From Nocardia grenadensis NBRC 108939 (GTDB lineage Bacteria; Actinomycetota; Actinomycetes; Mycobacteriales; Mycobacteriaceae), in NCBI RefSeq assembly GCF_001613445.1, contig NZ_BDCJ01000002.1, positions 186,001 through 250,000 of the forward strand: a stretch of DNA of 64,000 nucleotides, in the 5' to 3' direction. Of this stretch, positions 1 through 7,780 are shown in pieces (position 1 is the stretch's first letter; each line of letters starts with the position of its first letter). The notes below the pieces were generated by a model, which was not told the origin of the DNA, did no database searches, and was given only the letters and a program-made list of their open reading frames with translations. The position numbers were made by a program, and so were the translations under genes.

Positions 1-529
1 CGACCCGCTCACCGGTGAGGTCGTGCTCGTGGTCCCAGTGCAATGAATGGAACGCGGTGCCCTCGAAGCGTTCGATACCGGGGAGTTCAGGGTATTTGGC
101 TTCGGCGAAGACGCCGGCGGCCGAGATGAAGAAATTGGCCGTGAGCGGACCGCGTGAGGTCTGGATCCGCCACAGCTGGGCCGCCTCGTCCCAGCGGGCC
201 TCGGTCAGTTCGGTGCCCAGCCGGATATGGCGCACCACATCGCGGTCGGTGGCGACCCGGCGCAGGTATTCCAGGATCTCACGCTGTTTGCCGTAGGTAC
301 GGGACCAATCCGGGTTGGGCGCGAACGAGTAGCTGTAGAGCTGGGACGGGACATCGCAGGCGCAGCCGGGATAGGTGTTGGCCTGCCAGGTGCCGCCGAG
401 ATCGTCGGCGCGTTCGAGCAGCACCAGATCGTCGAAACCGGCCTCGCGCAATTTGATCGCCAGCCCGATTCCGCCGAATCCGGCGCCGAGCACGACGATG
501 CCGTGGTGTTCCGGTGTGCTGGTGCTCAT
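1..529 (-). CDS. Flavin-containing / Baeyer-Villiger-type monooxygenase, N-terminal part
   Basis: The first 176 codons of an FAD- and NADPH-dependent monooxygenase; the 3' end lies beyond the left edge. The Rossmann motif GAGFGG is at residues 15-20. It is followed by an E-R-x-x-D-L-G-G-T-W segment, the YPGCACD signature and a BVMO-like F-x-G-x-x-x-H-x-x-x-W fingerprint (FEGTAFHSLHW) near residues 154-164. These enzymes insert one oxygen atom from O2 into ketones or oxidise soft nucleophiles in the cytoplasm. The ATG at 529 overlaps the stop of the preceding SRPBCC gene by 4 bp (ATGA), so it is the last visible gene of a leftward operon. A ketone substrate is inferred from the family only. 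Confidence 0.9.
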   Translation of the reverse strand, partial: MSTSTPEHHGIVVLGAGFGGIGLAIKLREAGFDDLVLLERADDLGGTWQANTYPGCACDVPSQLYSYSFAPNPDWSRTYGKQREILEYLRRVATDRDVVRHIRLGTELTEARWDEAAQLWRIQTSRGPLTANFFISAAGVFAEAKYPELPGIERFEGTAFHSLHWDHEHDLTGERV

Positions 530-1032
530 CGCACCGCCACCGTCTCGGTGCGGACCCGCCGGCCGGTGCCGGCGGCGATGGTCTTGGTGACGAAACGGTT
601 CACCGGACTCGCCGCGGCCAGCAGCGGACGCAGTACCGCGCTGCCCTCGAGGGCGAAGGTCCAGATGATCCGCGTCCCCGTGGCCAACGGGAGCAGGGCG
701 ATGTCCTCGGCGAACCGGTTCAGCCCGGGCACCGAGGCGGCGTCCACGGTGAAGGTCATCCGGGAGCCCTCGTCCCACCGGTAGAAACGTTCCTCCAGCC
801 GGATCAGGCCGCCGAGTGTGACCTCACGGGTGGTGCCGACACCGAACGGCCGCGGTGCGGTCCATCGCGCCGCCGTGACGACCGCCGACCACGACACCAG
901 CGCGTCGTCGGCGACCAGTGTGTCCCATACCTGTGGCACCGGGGCCGGGAGATCGACGATATGGGTGTAGCGATGGGTGGCGGTGTCGAGGAAGGCATCG
1001 TCGGATGGGGACAGGGCGAATCGTGCGCTCAT
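526..1032 (-). CDS. SRPBCC (START-like) family protein
   Basis: A 168-residue protein of the polyketide cyclase/dehydrase SRPBCC fold. The N-terminal strand reads HRYTHIVDLPAP, then VPQVWDTLVADDALVSW, the usual start of the helix-grip cavity. Family members bind hydrophobic ligands, and many are small auxiliary proteins with no known reaction. It sits 21 bp after the ferredoxin reductase gene and overlaps the monooxygenase start by 4 bp, so all are probably translated from one mRNA. A role in presenting or sequestering the hydrophobic substrate of the neighbouring oxygenase is inference from context. Confidence 0.85.
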   Translation of the reverse strand: MSARFALSPSDDAFLDTATHRYTHIVDLPAPVPQVWDTLVADDALVSWSAVVTAARWTAPRPFGVGTTREVTLGGLIRLEERFYRWDEGSRMTFTVDAASVPGLNRFAEDIALLPLATGTRIIWTFALEGSAVLRPLLAAASPVNRFVTKTIAAGTGRRVRTETVAVR

Positions 1033-1053
1033 GGGGCTGAGGGCCTTTCGGGA

Positions 1054-2085
1054 TCAGATATCGAGTACCAGCGGTCCGCCGGCCGACCGGGAGACACAGG
1101 TGAGCATGTGGCCGGCGCGCTCGCTGTCGCTGAGCAGACGGTCGCGGTGGTCGACCGAGCCGGCCGCGACGCCGACCTTGCAGGTACCGCAGAACCCCTG
1201 GCGGCAGGAGTAGACGACATCGGACCGGACCCGGCGGATGGCGTCGAGCGTCGTCTCGGTGGCGCCGACCCGGACGTGGTGCCCGGACCTGGCGAGGGTG
1301 AGGCCGAATTCGTGTCCGTCGCGCACCGGCGGCGCCGAGAACCGTTCGGTGTGCAGCGATCCGGCCGGATTCAGCGTGAACAGGGAACGCTGGGCGGCCT
1401 CGAGGACCGGCGGCGGTCCGCAGACGTACACCGCGGCGCCGGGCCGGGCGGTCGCCAGGAGCGCCGGGATATCGGGTGCGCCGGCCTCGTCGTCGGGGCG
1501 GATATCGCTACCGGCCGGCAGTTCGCCGAGGAACGGCATGGTTTCCCGCGAGCGGCCGAGATAGATCAGGTGGCCGCGGTCCCCGGCCGCCTGCGCCATC
1601 GGCAGGATGGGTGTGATGCCGATACCGGCGGCGAGGAAGAGATAGGACGGCGCGGAATCGACGAAGGTGAACGCGTTGCGCGGTCCGCGGATCCGCAGTG
1701 CGGCACCGGGACGCAGGTCGTGGATCTCGAGCGAGCCCCCGCCGCCGTCCGATATCCGGCGGACCGCGATTCGGTAGCGGTGGCGGTCGGCCGGGTCACC
1801 GCACAGCGAGTACTGGCGTTGCCGTCCCGACGGCAGGAAGACGTCGATATGCGAGCCGGGCCGCCACGACGGCAACTGTTCACCGTCTGTCCGGAGCAGG
1901 GTCAGCGAGACCACGTCGCGGGCTTCCTCCCGGACCGCGTCCACCACGACATCGAGGTCGAAACCGCTGCGGCGTACCGGGTTCGGTGGCGAGAGCGCGG
2001 GATTGGTGAACACCTTCTTGTACACATCCACCGCCAGGCCGAGCATCCGCAGACTCGAGGACGACGCGGGGTGTGCGGTGGTCAT
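1054..2085 (-). CDS. PDR/VanB-type ferredoxin reductase (FAD, NAD, C-terminal 2Fe-2S)
   Basis: A 343-residue electron-transfer protein in the order FAD domain, NAD domain, plant-type ferredoxin. Visible motifs are RQYSLCG for FAD binding, the LAAGIGITPILPM NAD-domain signature, and the iron-sulfur ligands in SCRQGFCGTCKVG with a fourth Cys in HMLTCVSR near the C-terminus. Such proteins pass electrons from NAD(P)H to an oxygenase or membrane desaturase. The N-terminal stretch of about 40 residues (VDVYKKVFTNPALSPPNP) is an extension seen in actinobacterial members. The ATG at 2085 overlaps the stop of the upstream hydrolase gene by 4 bp. A much longer open frame continues upstream, but it is antisense-type shadow and lacks homology. 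Confidence 0.92.
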   Translation of the reverse strand: MTTAHPASSSSLRMLGLAVDVYKKVFTNPALSPPNPVRRSGFDLDVVVDAVREEARDVVSLTLLRTDGEQLPSWRPGSHIDVFLPSGRQRQYSLCGDPADRHRYRIAVRRISDGGGGSLEIHDLRPGAALRIRGPRNAFTFVDSAPSYLFLAAGIGITPILPMAQAAGDRGHLIYLGRSRETMPFLGELPAGSDIRPDDEAGAPDIPALLATARPGAAVYVCGPPPVLEAAQRSLFTLNPAGSLHTERFSAPPVRDGHEFGLTLARSGHHVRVGATETTLDAIRRVRSDVVYSCRQGFCGTCKVGVAAGSVDHRDRLLSDSERAGHMLTCVSRSAGGPLVLDI

Positions 2086-2963
2086 GAGCGCGCGGCGGGG
2101 GAGTGCGCCAGATAGCGCAGGGCGTTGTCCATCGATCCGAGCTGGGAGGGATGGAAGCTCGGCCGTAGATAGCGCGGCATCTCGGTGAAGAACGTGGTGA
2201 AGCTGGGAATCACCCCGCGCAGCGTGGCGCTGACGAATTGCTGACCCCAGAACCGCCCCTTGGCCGGGCTCGGATCCTTGCGGTACAGGTAGGCGGTGGA
2301 GACCACGAACAGCGGCAGCAGTAGCCCGCTGGCGAGCAGGCCCGTACGTACGCGGCGGGCGTATCCGCCGTCGACGTGCATATAGGCGTCGAAGACCACG
2401 CTGCGGTGCTCGACCTCCTCCGCGCCGTGCCACCGCACCAGATCGAGCATCGTCGGATGCATGCCGAGTTCCTCGAGGACTTCCGATTCGAGCAGCCACT
2501 CGCCGATCACCGCGGTGAAGTGTTCCATGCCCGCGAACAGCCCCAGGCGTTCCTTGAGCCATTCCTCTTCGGCACGGCCGCTGAGTCCGTGCTCGCCCAG
2601 GACCCGGTCGACCAGCCAGCCGATCTTCTCGACATAGGAGTCGACATCGAGCCCGAGGGACTGGAGGTGTTTGCGGGCGCCCTCGTGGCTGCTGGCGTGC
2701 ATCGATTCCTGGCCGATGAACCCCGTCACCTCCTCGCGCAGGCGTTCGTCGTCGATCGCGGGTAGCGCTTCGGCCAGGCACGCGGCCATGGCCCGCTCGC
2801 CCTCCGGCAGGACCAGGTGCATCACATTGGTCACATGGGTCGCCAGCACTTCTCCGGGGATGTAGTGCATGGGAACCGTCGAGAAGTCGAAGCTCACATC
2901 GCGGGCGTGGATCGCGTGGGCTTCTTCCCGGTAGGTGCTCGTGGTGGCACTGTCGTCAGCCAT
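2082..2963 (-). CDS. Predicted metal-dependent hydrolase (PF10118 type, ferritin-like helices)
   Basis: A 293-residue helical protein of the predicted metal-dependent hydrolase family PF10118. Probable metal ligands on successive helices are PEGER, QESMHASSH, GMEHFTA and WHGAEEVEHR, a pattern like a di-iron four-helix bundle. A hydrophobic segment (GLLASGLLLPLFVVSTAYLY) near residues 225-245 suggests membrane association. The reaction is unknown; its constant pairing with ferredoxin reductases suggests a membrane-associated oxygenase or desaturase, which is inference. I chose ATG 2963 (MADDSATT) over an upstream TTG at 2978. First gene of the leftward operon and divergent from the TetR gene, sharing its operators. 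Confidence 0.8.
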   Translation of the reverse strand: MADDSATTSTYREEAHAIHARDVSFDFSTVPMHYIPGEVLATHVTNVMHLVLPEGERAMAACLAEALPAIDDERLREEVTGFIGQESMHASSHEGARKHLQSLGLDVDSYVEKIGWLVDRVLGEHGLSGRAEEEWLKERLGLFAGMEHFTAVIGEWLLESEVLEELGMHPTMLDLVRWHGAEEVEHRSVVFDAYMHVDGGYARRVRTGLLASGLLLPLFVVSTAYLYRKDPSPAKGRFWGQQFVSATLRGVIPSFTTFFTEMPRYLRPSFHPSQLGSMDNALRYLAHSPAARS

Positions 2964-2980
2964 ACGACGACCGTACAATG

Positions 2981-3029
2981 CAACATATTGCCTTGCAATG
3001 TTGTCGCAACAAATTCTTTCTGATTGTTG
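2981..3029. promoter_or_regulatory. Duplicated TetR-type operator, CAACA-N13-TGTTG twice
   Basis: Two inverted repeats with identical geometry lie in the 97-bp divergent gap: CAACA 2981-2985 with TGTTG 2999-3003, and CAACA 3007-3011 with TGTTG 3025-3029. Each has a 13-nt spacer, and the copies are 26 bp apart. The right copy abuts a plausible -35 (TTGCAG, 3027-3032) and -10 (TAGCGT, 3049-3054) for the TetR gene. Binding by the adjacent TetR protein is inferred. Confidence 0.65.
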
Positions 3030-3060
3030 CAGAAATGCTGATTGCTGTTAGCGTGGTCCT

Positions 3061-3672
3061 GTGTCCGCCCCTACCTCTACCTCGCAAGACCGGTCCGCCG
3101 TCGACGGTATCGAAACCCGTATCCTCGATGCCGCGCGTGTGCAATTCGAGACGTACGGGGTGAAGAAGACGACCATCGGTGATGTCGCCCGGCAGGCGGC
3201 GGTCGACCGCGGCACCATCTATCGGCGGATCGGTTCCCGTGACGATCTCGTCCGCGCGGTGAGCGCGCGCGAGGTGGGCGCCCTGCTCGCCGAACTCGAG
3301 GACATTCCCGCGCGACACAAAGATCTGGAAGCCATCGTCGCCGATATCTTCGTCACGGTGATCACGCGCTGGCGGACCCACGGCATGATCAAGCGGGTGC
3401 TGGCACTCGAGCCCGGACGGCTGTTGCCCCAGGTGACCACCGAGGGTGGACCCTTCTTCACGATGTCCGTGAGTGTCGCCGCCACCCTCCTCGCCGAGGC
3501 GATGCGCGAGCGAGGACTCCCGGAGATTCCCGATCTCACGACCCGGGTCGAGGTCGCGAGTCGGGTGGTGCACTCACTGATCCTGCAACCGGTCGGTGCG
3601 CTGGACCTCGAATCCGAGGAGCGGCTCGCCGAATTCGCCCGGGCCTATATCGCGCCGTTGATCGTCGGCTGA
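3061..3672 (+). CDS. TetR/AcrR family transcriptional regulator
   Basis: A 203-residue repressor with an N-terminal helix-turn-helix (about residues 18-64: ILDAARVQFETYGVKKTTIG, then QAAVDRGTIYRRIGSRDDL) and a ligand-binding C-terminal half typical of the family. The start is GTG 3061; the -10-like TAGCGT ends 6 nt before it, so the mRNA may be leaderless. It is divergent from the hydrolase/ferredoxin-reductase/monooxygenase operon and most likely represses both that operon and itself through the repeats at 2981-3029. The inducer is unknown but is probably the oxygenase substrate or its product. Confidence 0.92.
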   Translation: MSAPTSTSQDRSAVDGIETRILDAARVQFETYGVKKTTIGDVARQAAVDRGTIYRRIGSRDDLVRAVSAREVGALLAELEDIPARHKDLEAIVADIFVTVITRWRTHGMIKRVLALEPGRLLPQVTTEGGPFFTMSVSVAATLLAEAMRERGLPEIPDLTTRVEVASRVVHSLILQPVGALDLESEERLAEFARAYIAPLIVG

Positions 3673-3824
3673 GGAACTTCACGGCCGTGGTGTCCGCAAC
3701 CGGCGGGTAGTGGACGTCGCTGGACACGACCGCACCGCCCGGGCCGCCGGAAGAACCGGCCGCGACGAACCGCACCGATACCCGTGAAGTAAGTCATCGG
3801 ATCGGTGCCGCGTCCCGGAACAGG

Positions 3825-4290
3825 GTGGCGGCGATGGCACCGGCGGTGACACGCGCGAGACATCTCGGCCGGGGCCGGGCGGCGTGGAACCTGGTCACCG
3901 GCGCCGACGGTGCCGCGGCGTACAACTTCGGCCGGGACGGTCATTGGGATACCGAGAAGCGCTACGACTGGGCCGACGAGTTCGTGGAGGTGGTGCGCGC
4001 GCTGTGGGACAGCTGGGAGGACGATGCGTTCACCCGGGACAAGACCGCAGGGCGCTATATCGAAGCGACCAAACTGCACGCCATCGATCATGTGGGAGAA
4101 CACTTCTCGGCCAGGGGACCGCTGAATGTGGCGCGGCCCCCGCAAGGGCAGGTGACACTGCTGCACGCGGGAACATCGGATCGATCGCGGGAACTGGGCG
4201 CCCGAGAAGCCGAAGTGATCTTCGCCGGCCAGCCCGATCTGGAGTCGGCCGAGGAGTACTACGCCGATGTGAAGGCGCGCGGCCCGGTAC
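3825..4290 (+). pseudogene. Remnant of NtaA/DszA-type flavin-dependent monooxygenase (internal part)
   Basis: An open segment with no valid gene ends encodes the central portion of a luciferase-like, FMNH2-dependent monooxygenase of the NtaA/SnaA/DszA family. Diagnostic stretches are LGRGRAAWNLVTG, the F-G-R-D near WDTEKRYDWADEFVEV, LWDSWEDDAF, HVGEHFSARGPLNV, and REAEVIFAGQPDLESAEEYYADVKARG. Full family members are about 430-450 residues; only about 150 remain, without the N-terminal barrel start or the C-terminal third. The reading frame changes at about 4290, where sequence of an unrelated protein begins, so this is a deletion junction and not a simple frameshift. The 150 bp upstream hold nothing recognisable. 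Confidence 0.75.
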
Positions 4291-4525
4291 GAAGGGGAAG
4301 CTCGGCACCATCGATCCGAAGGCGGTGGAACTCGCCTTGCGGCAAGAGGACGATATCTGGGATAACAACCCGGCCATCGATCCGGTCGCGATCCGCGACA
4401 CCCAGGACATCGAAATCGAAATAGGTCTGCAGGACGTGCGCTACGACGCCGACAAGTACATCGATACGCAGTTCATTCCGCAGGAGTACGTGAAGGATTT
4501 CACCTACCCGCAGCCGGCGCGCTGA
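4291..4525 (+). pseudogene. C-terminal remnant of NitT/TauT-type ABC substrate-binding protein
   Basis: The last about 75 codons of a frame ending at TGA 4525 resemble the C-terminal lobe of aliphatic sulfonate/nitrate ABC binding proteins. The stretches are AVELALRQEDDIWDNNP, then GLQDVRYDADKYIDTQFIP and EYVKDFTYPQP. No signal peptide or N-terminal lobe remains. It directly precedes an ABC ATPase gene of the same transporter class. The original locus probably encoded monooxygenase, binding protein, permease and ATPase, as in sulfonate or sulfone utilisation clusters, and lost its middle. The family call rests on context and a short C-terminal match. Confidence 0.55.
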
Positions 4526-4562
4526 CCCCGCGACAGCACGACACGATCAGCGAGGTATGTCC

Positions 4563-5330
4563 GTGGCAACCTTCGAAGTATACGGTGTGGGCAAAGAATT
4601 CCCCACCGACCCGCCCGTCCGGGCGCTCGACGGCATCGACCTGACTATCGGCGAAGGCGAATTCGTCGTCCTCTTGGGCCCCAGCGGCTGCGGCAAGAGC
4701 ACACTGCTCGACATCCTGTCCGGGCTCCAGGACACGACCGAGGGCGAGGTGCTGTTCGAGGGCGAGCCGGTCGCCGGTACGAACAGCCGGATCGGCGTGG
4801 TGTTCCAGGATGCCTCGCTGTATCCGTGGCGCACCGTGGCCCGCAATATCGAACTCGGTCTGGAGTTCCGCGGAGTGCCGCGCGCCCAGCGGCGCGCGGC
4901 CGCCGCGGAGTACCTGGCCCAGGTCGGGTTGGCCGGTTTCGAACGGAAGTATCCACACCAGCTGTCCGGTGGGATGCGGCAGCGGGCCGGGATCGCCCGA
5001 ACACTGGCGACCGAACCCGCGGTACTGCTCATGGACGAACCGTTCGGCGCCGTCGACCACCTCACCCGGATCCAGCTGCAACGGGATCTGCTCGCGCTGT
5101 GGGAGAGCCGCCGCCGGACAGTTGTCTTCGTCACCCACGATGTGGGGGAGGCGGTGTACTTGGCCGACCGCGTGATCCTGTTGTCGCCGCGGCCGGGCCG
5201 GGTGTACCGCGAGTTCTCCATCGATGTGCCACGGCCGCGCCGCAAGGGCGATATCGAACTACTTGCCTTGGAGAGCGAGATCTATCAGGCACTCGGCCGA
5301 ATAGAGGAACAGGCGGACGCCGAGGTGTAG
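4563..5330 (+). CDS. ABC transporter ATP-binding protein, NitT/TauT (SsuB/TauB) type
   Basis: A 255-residue nucleotide-binding subunit. Walker A GPSGCGKST is at residues 39-47, the Q-loop is VVFQDASLYPW, the signature LSGGMRQR, Walker B LLMDEPFGAVD, and the switch His is in VFVTHDVGEAV. This arrangement is typical of ATPases that import sulfonates, nitrate or similar organic anions. I prefer GTG 4563 over ATG 4557 because GAGG at 4552-4555 lies 7 nt before the GTG but only 1 nt before the ATG. No permease follows, and the binding-protein gene upstream is truncated. The ATPase is therefore an orphan and may have no function unless it serves another permease. Confidence 0.9.
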   Translation: MATFEVYGVGKEFPTDPPVRALDGIDLTIGEGEFVVLLGPSGCGKSTLLDILSGLQDTTEGEVLFEGEPVAGTNSRIGVVFQDASLYPWRTVARNIELGLEFRGVPRAQRRAAAAEYLAQVGLAGFERKYPHQLSGGMRQRAGIARTLATEPAVLLMDEPFGAVDHLTRIQLQRDLLALWESRRRTVVFVTHDVGEAVYLADRVILLSPRPGRVYREFSIDVPRPRRKGDIELLALESEIYQALGRIEEQADAEV

Positions 5331-5451
5331 GCGTCGCGTCGCGGCCACATCCAGGAGTCGTTCCCACGTGTCCTCGTCTCCGGAAGGGTCGGCGTCGCCG
5401 ATTCGGCCGGCTTGACCGACCCGCAACACTGTCCGCGTCCGGTGCACTGCG

Positions 5452-6189
5452 CTATGCGTTGGCGCCGCCGTCCACAGTGAGCGTGGTCCCGGTGACGAAA
5501 TTGCCGCTGTCGCCGGCCAGATAGGCGACGGCGGCGGCGATTTCGGTCGCCGCGGCGTACCGGCCGAGGGCCGTGGCGGCACGCTGGGCATCGGCGGGCG
5601 CGCTGTCCGCCGGGTTCATCTCGGTATCGGTCGAACCCGGTTGTACCACATTGACCGTAATCCCACGCGGCCCCAGATCGCGGGCGAGACCTTTGCTGAA
5701 GCCGATCAACGCCGCCTTGCTCATCGAGTACAGGCTCAGGCCCGGGCGGGTGGCCCGTTCGGCGAGGTTGCTTCCGATACTGATGATGCGGCCACCCTCG
5801 CCCAGATGCGGGCTCGCCGCCCGCGCGGCCGCGAATACAGCGCGGACGTGCAGGTTCATGGTTTCGTCGAACTGTTCCATAGTCAGTTCGTCGATGGTGC
5901 CGTAGGGGAAGATGCCCGCATTGTTGACCACGATATCGAGCCTGCCGAACTCGGCCACGGTCCGGTCCACCGCGGCCGGAACCGCCTCCGGGTTCGCGGC
6001 GGGCGCGGGCAAGGCGAGCGCGCGCCGACCGGTTTCGCGGATCCGCGCGACCACCTCGTCGGCGGGTCCAGCCGCGGTGTTGTAAGTGAGTGCGATATCC
6101 GCGCCGTCGGCGGCCAGTCGTTGCGCGATCGCGGCGCCGATACCCCGGCTGCCGCCCGTCACCAATGCCACTTTTCCTTCTAGATTCAC
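5452..6189 (-). CDS. SDR family oxidoreductase (classical)
   Basis: A 245-residue NAD(P)-dependent short-chain dehydrogenase. TGGSRGIG at 11-18 binds the cofactor. NNAG is at 89-92, and the catalytic triad is Ser140, Tyr154 and Lys158 (YSMSK). The C-terminus GTTLTVDGGANA is typical of 3-oxoacyl-ACP-reductase-like SDRs. Arg15 in the glycine loop suggests NADPH preference. The substrate cannot be read from the sequence. It is divergent from a TetR gene starting 88 bp away and is probably that regulator's main target. The 120 bp between its stop and the ABC ATPase stop hold no clear gene. Confidence 0.92.
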   Translation of the reverse strand: MNLEGKVALVTGGSRGIGAAIAQRLAADGADIALTYNTAAGPADEVVARIRETGRRALALPAPAANPEAVPAAVDRTVAEFGRLDIVVNNAGIFPYGTIDELTMEQFDETMNLHVRAVFAAARAASPHLGEGGRIISIGSNLAERATRPGLSLYSMSKAALIGFSKGLARDLGPRGITVNVVQPGSTDTEMNPADSAPADAQRAATALGRYAAATEIAAAVAYLAGDSGNFVTGTTLTVDGGANA

Positions 6190-6201
6190 TTCAGCTCCCG
6201 T

Positions 6202-6229
6202 TATTTATGCAGTGATCGTTGCGCAAATA
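6202..6229. promoter_or_regulatory. Imperfect inverted repeat, candidate TetR operator
   Basis: TATTT at 6202-6206 pairs with AAATA at 6225-6229, and inner GC pairs extend the arms, giving a 28-bp imperfect dyad in an AT-richer part of the SDR/TetR divergent gap. A -10-like TAGCAT follows at 6241-6246 for the TetR gene. Assignment to the adjacent regulator is by position only. Confidence 0.4.
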
Positions 6230-6277
6230 GGTACCGTGGCTAGCATGGGCATGTCAACAGCGCAGAGTGGAGGTGTG

Positions 6278-6898
6278 ATGCCGGGACCGGGACGCCCGCG
6301 TGGCTTCGATCGGGACTCCGCGCTGCGCGCCGCCATGTACCTGTTCTGGGAACACGGATACGAGGGCGTCTCGATCAGCGACCTCACCGCCGCGATGGGT
6401 ATCGGCGCGCGCAGCCTCTACACCGCCTTCGGCTCCAAAGAGGAGCTGTTCCGCGAGGCCGTCGCGCTCTACGGGAGCGCGACCCCGCGCCCGATGGACC
6501 GGCTGTGCACCGCGCGGGAAGCGGTCGAGGCGATGCTGCGGCAACGGGTGGACGCCAACCTCGACCCGGCGACGCCGCTGGGTTGTATGGTGGTGCTCGC
6601 GGCCACCAACGTCACCCCGGACAACACCCACGTCCGAGATATGCTGGCGGAACTGCGGGCCCGGGACCGGGCCGAACTGCTCGCCCGACTCGAGCGCGGG
6701 CGCGCCGAGGGCGATATACCGGCCGGTACCGAAATCGACGCCGTGGCCTCGTTCTATCTGACCGTCCTGCACGGTCTGGCGATCCGGACCCGCGACGGCT
6801 GTTCCCGTGCGGACGCCCAGCAGGTGATCGACCACGCGATGCACGCCTGGGACAGTGTCACCGCCCCCGCTCCGGCCCGATCCATCGCGAACCGGTGA
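6278..6898 (+). CDS. TetR/AcrR family transcriptional regulator
   Basis: A 206-residue regulator beginning MPGPGRPRGFDRDSAL. The helix-turn-helix spans about residues 10-57 (AMYLFWEHGYEGVSISDLTA, then GIGARSLYTAFGSKEELF). The C-terminal half, with PLGCMVVLAATNV, is like that of repressors controlling dehydrogenases or quinone/aldehyde stress genes. I chose ATG 6278 because GGAGG ends 4 nt upstream at 6273; ATG 6251 and 6245 are also in frame but lack a ribosome site. It probably represses the divergent SDR gene. Confidence 0.88.
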   Translation: MPGPGRPRGFDRDSALRAAMYLFWEHGYEGVSISDLTAAMGIGARSLYTAFGSKEELFREAVALYGSATPRPMDRLCTAREAVEAMLRQRVDANLDPATPLGCMVVLAATNVTPDNTHVRDMLAELRARDRAELLARLERGRAEGDIPAGTEIDAVASFYLTVLHGLAIRTRDGCSRADAQQVIDHAMHAWDSVTAPAPARSIANR

Positions 6899-6955
6899 GC
6901 GCCGGTGACCGGCCGCACCGCGAGGCCGCCGGTGACCGGCAGTGGGCGGAACTCC

Positions 6956-7087
6956 GTGCAGTTCCACCAGTTCGAGGGTCGACTTCGGGAGCCCGGACTG
7001 CGTGATCGCCAGGCCGGTGCCGGCGAGCCGCCGGCCGATCTCGACGGCGAGTTCGTCGGGTTCAGGCCGAAACGGGGATTCCATCAT
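6956..7087 (-). pseudogene. 5' remnant of carboxymuconolactone decarboxylase (AhpD-like) gene
   Basis: From ATG 7087 about 44 codons read in one frame, ending in GLPKSTLELVELH. This matches the segment just before the conserved Q-I-N-G-C-x-x-C active site of CMD/AhpD-like proteins (typical form P-x-S-T-L-E-L-V-x-L-R). The active-site Cys pair and everything after it are gone; the frame then runs into unrelated sequence antisense to the TetR gene's 3' flank. Its position head-to-head with an ECF41-type sigma-factor remnant supports the identification, since CMD genes are standard ECF41 partners. Confidence 0.5.
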
Positions 7088-7184
7088 CGGGTCCTCACCG
7101 GTCGTGCGTGATCGAACGGCCCTGAGACGGCGGGCGCCGGGCCGGCACAACAACTCGACGGTGTGCCATGAATTATCGGCGCGC

Positions 7185-7745
7185 GCTGTTACGGAAGAGC
7201 CGGGCGCGGCGTCTGATGGTGACACCGGCCCCGTGGAACGCGCGGTGTGCGTACTGCGCGATGGACTACACCGAGATCGGCGAGGCCGCCGACAGAACCC
7301 CGGCGGCGGTCCGCCGGATCAACTACCGTGCCCGCGCCCATATCGCGGTGCGGCGTCCGCGCGGCGCGGTCTCGGCGGCCGAGACCGGGCCGCCCTCACG
7401 GCCTTCCGGTGGGCCGTCGATACGGGCGACCTGCGGAACCTGCTCGATATCCTCGCCCCCAATGTGGTGCTGCTGACCGACGGGGGCGGTGTCGTGCGGG
7501 CGGCGACCATGCCGGTGGTGGTGGGCTCCGGCCCGGTCGCCGAGGTCCTGGGCCGGATCGCGGGTGCGGCGGTCCTGCGTCCGGTCCGGATCAACGGTCA
7601 TTCGGCGCTGATCGTCGAACTCGACGGTGCCGCCGACACCGTCGTCGCGATTCGTATCGGCGAGGGACTGATCACCGGGCTGTACGCGGTCCGGAATCCG
7701 GTCCAACTCGCGCGCCTGGATCGCGAGACCTCGCTGCGTCGCTGA
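7185..7745 (+). pseudogene. Broken ECF41 (SigJ-type) RNA polymerase sigma factor
   Basis: Pieces of an extracytoplasmic-function sigma factor with a SnoaL-like C-terminal extension, spread over two frames. Part of region 4 reads PVERAVCVLRD in one frame, then MDYTEIGEAADRTPAAVRRI and NYRARAHIAVRRPRGAVS in another. The SnoaL part (ALTAFRWAVDTGDLRNLLDI, APNVVLLTDGGG) returns to the first frame and runs to the stop at 7745. The second shift, near 7385, is explained by loss of one C in a GAGACC-CGGGCC context. The first, near 7258, needs a small deletion. Region 2 and the N-terminus are missing entirely, so the gene is dead. Confidence 0.8.
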
Positions 7746-7780
7746 TCATCGGTCCGGTGTGCCGAGCCCACCGCGGCGGG

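Noticed and set aside
514..2115. 533-codon plus-strand frame across the left operon
   Set aside because: Antisense to three genes with clear domains and 4-bp overlaps; no homology features.
2964..2978. TTG 2978 start of the metal-dependent hydrolase
   Set aside because: It would put five codons next to the operator region and adds no conserved residues; ATG 2963 is sufficient.
5331..5451. Possible permease remnant after the ABC ATPase
   Set aside because: No hydrophobic stretch or permease motif is readable in any frame of this 121-bp gap.
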